A stretch of 64,000 nt of DNA from contig NC_092565.1 in assembly GCF_037975245.1 (NCBI RefSeq), positions 16,657,999 through 16,721,998 on the forward strand, read 5' to 3'. Every line of letters begins with the position of its first letter. Position 1 is the stretch's first letter. Below are positions 58,220 to 64,000 of this stretch, in pieces. This DNA is from Apostichopus japonicus (taxonomy: Eukaryota; Echinodermata; Holothuroidea; Aspidochirotida; Stichopodidae). The notes under the pieces were generated by a model. The model ran no database searches. It saw only the letters and a list, made by a program, of their open reading frames with translations, and was not told where the DNA came from. The translations under genes were made by a program, and so were the position numbers.

Positions 58220-58780
58220 GATATTGACAAAGAAAAGTGACCAAATGTAGTGAATATTGAGAAAGCATTATTCCACTTTTTCCACAAACAAGTGTGATCT
58301 GTGAAGTCTTAGGTTAATGGTATATGGAACTAGTACTAATTTTCATGTATTCAAATAATTTTTACTTGAAATATTTCTTTTTTTAAATTTATTACATCTT
58401 TGATTTCTTCTATTGTATGTTTATGAATTCAGTATATTTGTACAACTTACATGAGAACTTAAACATTGTAATGTCAAAGTTGGATTACTAAATTTAATTA
58501 TAAAAAAAAGATGAAAAGAGAGATGGAAAATAGCTGAAGTGAAGGGATTCCAATATGTCGACAAATGATGCTTGTTATGACGTCACGGGGAAAATTCTGC
58601 AGTTTAGGTCCATTGTTTGTCTTATAACAGCTTGCAGTAGAAATCGATATAAAAGCAATGCGTTTACTGCATCGGTATCGCCCGTCAACTGCATTATACA
58701 TAAAGAATTGAAAAATACTGCCAAGGGTAAACCCCTAAATTTATCATGAAAAAGCAAAACACTGTAAAGATTTTCGTAGA
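58220..58780. repeat. Segmental duplication, copy A
   Basis: Matches 58895-59620 in order: GTGTGATCTGTGAAGT, TTAATGGTATATGGAA, TTTTCATGTATTCA, AAGATGAAAAGAGAGATGG, GCTTGTTATGACGTCA and CAAAACACTGTAAAGATTTT. I see no coding content. Confidence 0.85.
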
Positions 58781-58894
58781 CTCACTAAATAATCACCCCA
58801 GTAATTATCGAACCCCCCTCCGCAACTCCTCCTCCCCACCTTCCCCACCACTCCCCCAAAAATATGATTTGACAATATTCGTTAAAAGTATTTG

Positions 58895-59620
58895 TATTTT
58901 TGACAAAGAATTAAATGTACTGTAAGTAGGAAAATTGTAGTCTTGATATTTCGTCGAATGCAGTGAATATTGAAAAAAGCATTTGTACATTTTCCCCCCA
59001 CAAAAAGTGTGATCTGTGAAGTATTAGATTAATGGTATATGGAAAAAATATTTGCAATAATATGAGATTGTAGGGAAGGTATTATTAATCAATAATTCAA
59101 AAATAATCCATAAACTATAATCAACTAGTTTTCTAGTACAGATTTTCATGTATTCAGATAATGTTTACTTGAAATCATCTTTTTTTTTAAATTTATTACA
59201 TCTTTGATTTCTTCTATTGTATGTTTTTGAATTCAGTATATTTGTACAACTTACATGAGAACTTAAAGATTGTAATGTCAAAGTTGAATTACTTAATTTA
59301 AAATACGAGAAAAAGATGAAAAGAGAGATGGAAATAGTTGAAGTGAAGGGATTCCAATATATCGACAAATCATGCTTGTTATGACGTCAGAGGAATTATC
59401 CGGGGATAATTCTGCAGGTTAGGTCAATTGTCTTATAACAGCTTGCAGTAGGAGTCGATATAAAAGCAATGCGTTAGCTATACTGCATCGGTATCGCCCC
59501 ATCAACTGCATTATATATAATGAATTGAAAAATAGTGCTAAGGGGAAACCCCCAAATTTATCATTTATAAATCAATAAAACAAAATCATGAAAAGGCAAA
59601 ACACTGTAAAGATTTTTGTA
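58895..59620. repeat. Segmental duplication, copy B
   Basis: Direct repeat of copy A, offset by about 805 bp at the AAGATGAAAAGAGAGATGG landmark. It has roughly 90-100 extra bases around 59046-59135. Confidence 0.85.
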
Positions 59621-59822
59621 AATATATCAGTATATATGTAGACAATAAGTAACGTGATCATCTCCAACAACGATTTCAAAATGTAACCCTCATGGGAGTT
59701 TCCCAAGCAAGATGTCGTATATAGAACAAATGATATCGTTATTTTTGCTCGATCCAATTTATTGCAGCGTTAGTGATATGCATTCTCAATCTTTTGTGTC
59801 AAAAGCTTTATACATATGTATT

Positions 59823-60338
<516 letters not shown>

Positions 60339-61925
60339 GTATTGGTGGCCCCAGACGCTGGATCACTTCATTTGGGTACCACAAAACAGTTACTACAGTA
60401 GTATATAATTTGAAAGGACGCGACCAGAGACAGAATTGCTTGAGCACTTTTAAGCCGAATAGTAGTAGACAAACAAGATAAATCAGTGGAATATGATATT
60501 CGAAAACAAATGGTTTTGTAAATTCGCCTTTATTAGTAGTTACACTTTTAAGGTGACAAGTTTGCAGTTTTACTGAAGTATACCTCCACCGAAAGTTGCA
60601 CTTTTTCATTCAACCTTTCTGGTAAAGACGCTGATGTTGAAACATTTCTAGTTCGACATTTTCCAGGCGATTTGATATTGCAGGTACAGTTAAAATATAC
60701 GTCATCACTGAATTAATGTATCTATGTATTTATGTATGTATGTATATGTATATCGGGGTGTAGGGAATAAGTGAAGAAATATGCTTTCTTCAGTTAGTAT
60801 TCGGAATATCTAAAAGGATTTGCTCTCATAAATACAAGCCTGTATGTTAACTAGTGTCATTATTCAGTCGTCATTGATCTCACTTCCTGTATGCTTTCAT
60901 TTGTGCTACATTTCAAAAAATGTGCTCAGGCAAAACATTTTACTTGCAATGAAGATGTATGTATATATATATTTCTGATAAAGAACTTTTTATCTTCTTT
61001 ATATAACTATTTTATATACTTTTCTAGTTCTTAATATGTCATTTAGTGCATGGATAATTAGAACACAATTTTGAACAGCTAAAACGAAATTAAAATTGTT
61101 CTTATATACTTGAACTATAACGTCATAGTCGGCATGTTTTCCTTTTCTTCAAATTCCTTTCTGCCCTCCTTGACATTGCAATTACAGATAAAGCCAAACA
61201 CATAATAAGTTTCTTAGAAATATCCTTACTCTTATAGTTAATGCTGAAATGGAAATTGTTCCATACTCGTCCTAAGCAATATTACAAAACGCATCTTTCC
61301 GTGACCAGTAGAAAGGGTACAACGTTTGACGAGAGCCAGTTTCAACATATTTCTTTACTTGTCAAGTTAATTATAGTTACTATATATTTACTATATATAT
61401 ACCATCAATTCTACAAAAAAAGGAAAAGTGTCAGAGAAAAAAAGGAACAAAAAATAAAAATTATCTGTGGTAAGCCCAAGACGTCGACAATAGTAATATT
61501 TTAGATCCCTTAAAGACCACATACTCAAGACACATTTTAAGCCAGAAGATTTCGTTAATACAATAAGTAAAACAACTAGAATATGTTAATACTTGATAAG
61601 GCCATGTGTTTTATAGCAATGTTGAATAAGGACTGCGGATTGTGATTGATCCTGGCATGGCAGCAAGGAAAATGTTATGCTCTCTTTATTCATGGATTTT
61701 TTTTTTGAATTTTAAATTATACAACGGTATTCTGCAATATTTGAGTGCAATCCTTTTAGTCTTCTCATCATTATACTTCGGAAACCGGATTCATTTGAAT
61801 GATTTGGTTAACTGTTAAATAAACTAAAGTCAGTAAACTTAGCATATTCGCACTACCTATACTTACAGCAGGCCTAGCCTATATTTGCTCGGCTAACGTC
61901 AATTTAGCTATAGAGCGGTCAATAA
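60339..61925. other. Intergenic stretch
   Basis: Short ORFs without recognisable content. TATATG-type micro-repeats near 60725-60755. Nothing else supported. Confidence 0.5.
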
Positions 61926-61929
61926 CAAT

Positions 61930-63319
61930 ATGGATTCGACCGCCACACCTCAGTGCGTGACACACGGATCAACACAAACTGACCCAGAAGAACTATTGAT
62001 CACCTATTGTTCTGGATCCTGTGTCAGCCCACATGGCGGTGCAGCAAAAATCGTATCCTGTGACTTCTGTGGTGTTGATTACCACATAGGTTGTGTAGGT
62101 CTAGACAAGACACCTACTAAGAGTGCTAAATCCAAATGGTTCTGCCAACCCTGCTTGAGACTTTGAAGTAATTTGCTTGAATCCCAAAAGCAACTGACAG
62201 AGGCACTTAAACAGATAAACTCACTACAAGCGAAAGTAAGAGAACTCTCCGAACATAACTCGGCCACCACATCTGGTCAAAATTCACAAGAAGCTGAAGA
62301 TCCCTGTCACGAAAAGAACACTTACTCACAGACCGCATCATACAAACCATCTAAGAATGGAGTATTAATCATTGGCGACTCAATGATACGAGATTTATCG
62401 GATGATGATTTCGATGGAAATAATGTTAGTGTCAAGTGCATCAAGTGGGGCTTCAACGGAAACTATAAGAAATGAGATGAAAGCGAATACAACTCCTCCA
62501 AGCCGTAAGTCACGTAATCATCCATGTGGAAACTAATGACGTTGTTAAAAAATCTGACAAACTAAGCGAAATCCTAAATGATTTTGAGGATTTAATCAAA
62601 CTACTCAGGTTAGCTGCGGACATACTAAAATCCATATATCTGGTCCATGTCCACGGTGAGACGAGTGTGCCCATGCTATTCTGGATCTAAACGATTCTTT
62701 AAAGGATTTAGCCACAAAGTTGGACTGTCGTTACATCGATAATATCACATATGGCGATGGTGAAACGGATACTAGCCTGTTTGCCTATGATGGTATCCAC
62801 CTTAGTCGCAAGGGTTCAAAAAAACTACGACAAAAGTACACCGCCATTGGTCCAGTTTGCCTTCGAATTCACGATAAAGATCAGGACGTACCATACACAC
62901 GCTACCACCAAGAATCACATCACCAGCAACGCCAACGTCTCTCGGGACACCACCGCCAATTACGTCAGCAACAGCGTGAACACTTTTCAGGACACCATCG
63001 TGAATCACAACATCATCACCAACGTGAACACGATTATTCGAATCACCGTAAAGACGGACACCATATTGAACGGAACCAGAACCACAACGGGCACACAAGA
63101 TACCACAGCAACCCTACACATCAACATGCAGAACCAAGCAACAGGAGTCAATCACATCATCAAACCTACGATCAACGCCACACCCATCATTCAAACCGTG
63201 GGTGCTACAACTGCGGCGAATCTAACCATGTTGTCACAAACTGCCGCTATGACCGCCCACTTCAATGTCGGATTTGCTCCCGTCTGGGTCATAAAGAACG
63301 CAATTGCTACTACCGATAG
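61930..63319 (+). pseudogene. CR1-like ORF1: PHD finger, coiled coil, SGNH esterase, two CCHC knuckles (broken)
   Basis: The PHD finger spans about codons 25-77 (CSGSC, KIVSCDFCGVDYHIGCVGL, WFCQPC). An in-frame TGA at 62164 follows, then a coiled-coil-like stretch (LTEALKQINSLQAKVREL). The esterase begins with the nucleophile block VLIIGDSMIRDL (about 62365), continues in another frame with HVIIHVETND (about 62518) and ends with the Asp/His block YDGIHLSRKGSKKL (about 62785). A His/Gln-rich linker leads to two C-x2-C-x4-H-x4-C knuckles (CYNCGESNHVVTNC and CRICSRLGHKERNC). The G of the expected GTND is Glu. At least two frameshifts and two stops disable it. Confidence 0.85.
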
Positions 63320-63439
63320 AATCATGGCCATGAAAAGAGTGCCGTAAGCATACCAGACGCCGATAAGGAAAAAGAAACTGATAACAATACTCACCAACTA
63401 ACAAGTGTACAATATTCTATAAACTGTAAGGTAAGACAA

Positions 63440-64000
63440 AATACAGGACTCAAAATTGGATTTATAAACATCCAACATCTTCACCCAAAGATGGATCAGT
63501 TGGGAACCCTAATTACTCATGATGATAAAGTTTTAAATATTTTAGCTATTACTGAATCATTTTTAAATGAGAAATATTTTGATTATGAATTAACCATACC
63601 AGGATTTAAAACTGTACGAAGGGATAGAGTTGGGAAAGAAGGTGGGGGACTTCTAATTTATATTAATAATGACACACCATTTGTTAGGCGTAAAGAATTT
63701 GAAGTTGACAGCATGGAAGTTATCTGGTTAGAAATCAAGCTACCCTTTAATAAGAATATGTTTCTATGCTTAATCTATAGACCCCCGAGTGCTAGAGCTG
63801 AATGGATAAACACCTTTCATAACAGTTAAATATACCATATGGTACATGTCAAGATATTGTTGTCATAGGAGATTTTAATTTTAACATCTTAAATGAAAGT
63901 AATAATAAGACATGGGAACACACTGTAAATCATTTTAACTTGAAACAAATGGTAAAGGAACCAACCAGAGTTACCGAAAACACATGCTCTCTAATTGACC
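63440..64000 (+). pseudogene. CR1-like ORF2 N-terminus: APE endonuclease (broken, partial)
   Basis: Starts around LKIGFINIQHLHPKMDQL, then LAITESFLNE, GGGLLIYINN and FLCLIYRPPS, an order typical of APE endonucleases of LINEs. A frameshift near 63825 separates DIVVIGDFNFNILNE and VKEPTRVTENTCSLID, which continue to the window edge. The catalytic GDFN block is intact. Confidence 0.85.

Larger units (their letters stand above)
61928..64000 (+). mobile_element. CR1-like LINE, 5' part, running off the right edge
   Basis: ORF1-like and endonuclease pieces lie in order on the plus strand (see the two entries below). PHD finger plus SGNH esterase in ORF1 and an APE endonuclease in ORF2 are hallmarks of the CR1/L2 group. 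Stops and frameshifts show decay. The reverse transcriptase would lie beyond 64000. Confidence 0.85.

Overview
The window is AT-rich, intron-rich animal DNA. It is best read as a marine deuterostome invertebrate, possibly an echinoderm. The reasons are exon-by-exon leucine-rich-repeat (LRR) receptor genes, a mixture of Tx1/L1-like, CR1-like and Penelope-like retroelements with hAT-like DNA elements and a tRNA-derived SINE, and many long microsatellites. The species cannot be named from sequence alone. There are no operons, rRNA genes, CRISPR arrays or functional tRNA genes.

The main content is a head-to-tail pair of paralogous plus-strand genes. Each encodes an LRR ectodomain, a GCC2/GCC3-type (ephrin-receptor-like) cysteine-rich stalk, and a multi-pass membrane domain with a short cytoplasmic tail. 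Gene 2 (28548-45434) appears complete: signal peptide exon, LRR N-cap exon, fourteen single or double LRR exons of one phase class, a short cap exon, a Cys-rich exon, a 1535-bp membrane exon and two small final exons. My 21 exons sum to 3333 nt (1110 residues plus stop) with every phase compatible. Gene 1 (2660-12733) has the matching last ten exons, but no signal peptide or N-cap exon was found in the 2.66 kb upstream of it. The Cys-rich/membrane halves, introns included, are nearly identical between the genes, while the LRR halves have diverged. This mosaic suggests gene conversion or selection acting differently on sensor and membrane modules.

Region by region: 1-2659 is sparse, with one candidate minus-strand exon. 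2660-12733 is gene 1, with about 940 bp of (TCTA)n in one intron and a LINE 3' relic in another. 13165-16615 holds decayed Tx1/L1-like LINE pieces. 16.6-22.7 kb is largely featureless apart from a GC-rich 27-bp minisatellite and hairpin repeats. 22.7-25.2 kb is a degenerate repeat array split by a 1973-bp terminal-inverted-repeat element with a visible empty site. 25.2-28.4 kb is featureless. 28.5-45.4 kb is gene 2, with a Penelope-like element carrying a hammerhead-like motif in its second intron. 45.9-48.4 kb is tandem repeats. 49.1-50.6 kb holds two SINE copies and a solo LTR whose 5' end is triplicated. 50.66-56.38 kb is a hAT-like insertion with 8-bp target duplications whose inside has become a roughly 1.58-kb tandem array; it interrupts a TMEM45-like pseudogene. 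57.3-60.3 kb holds microsatellites, a segmental duplication and a long inverted repeat. From 61.9 kb to the right edge is the 5' part of a decayed CR1-like LINE.

The two receptor genes are the only features that look like functional host genes. Identity statements come from reading the sequence by eye; no alignment or database search was run.
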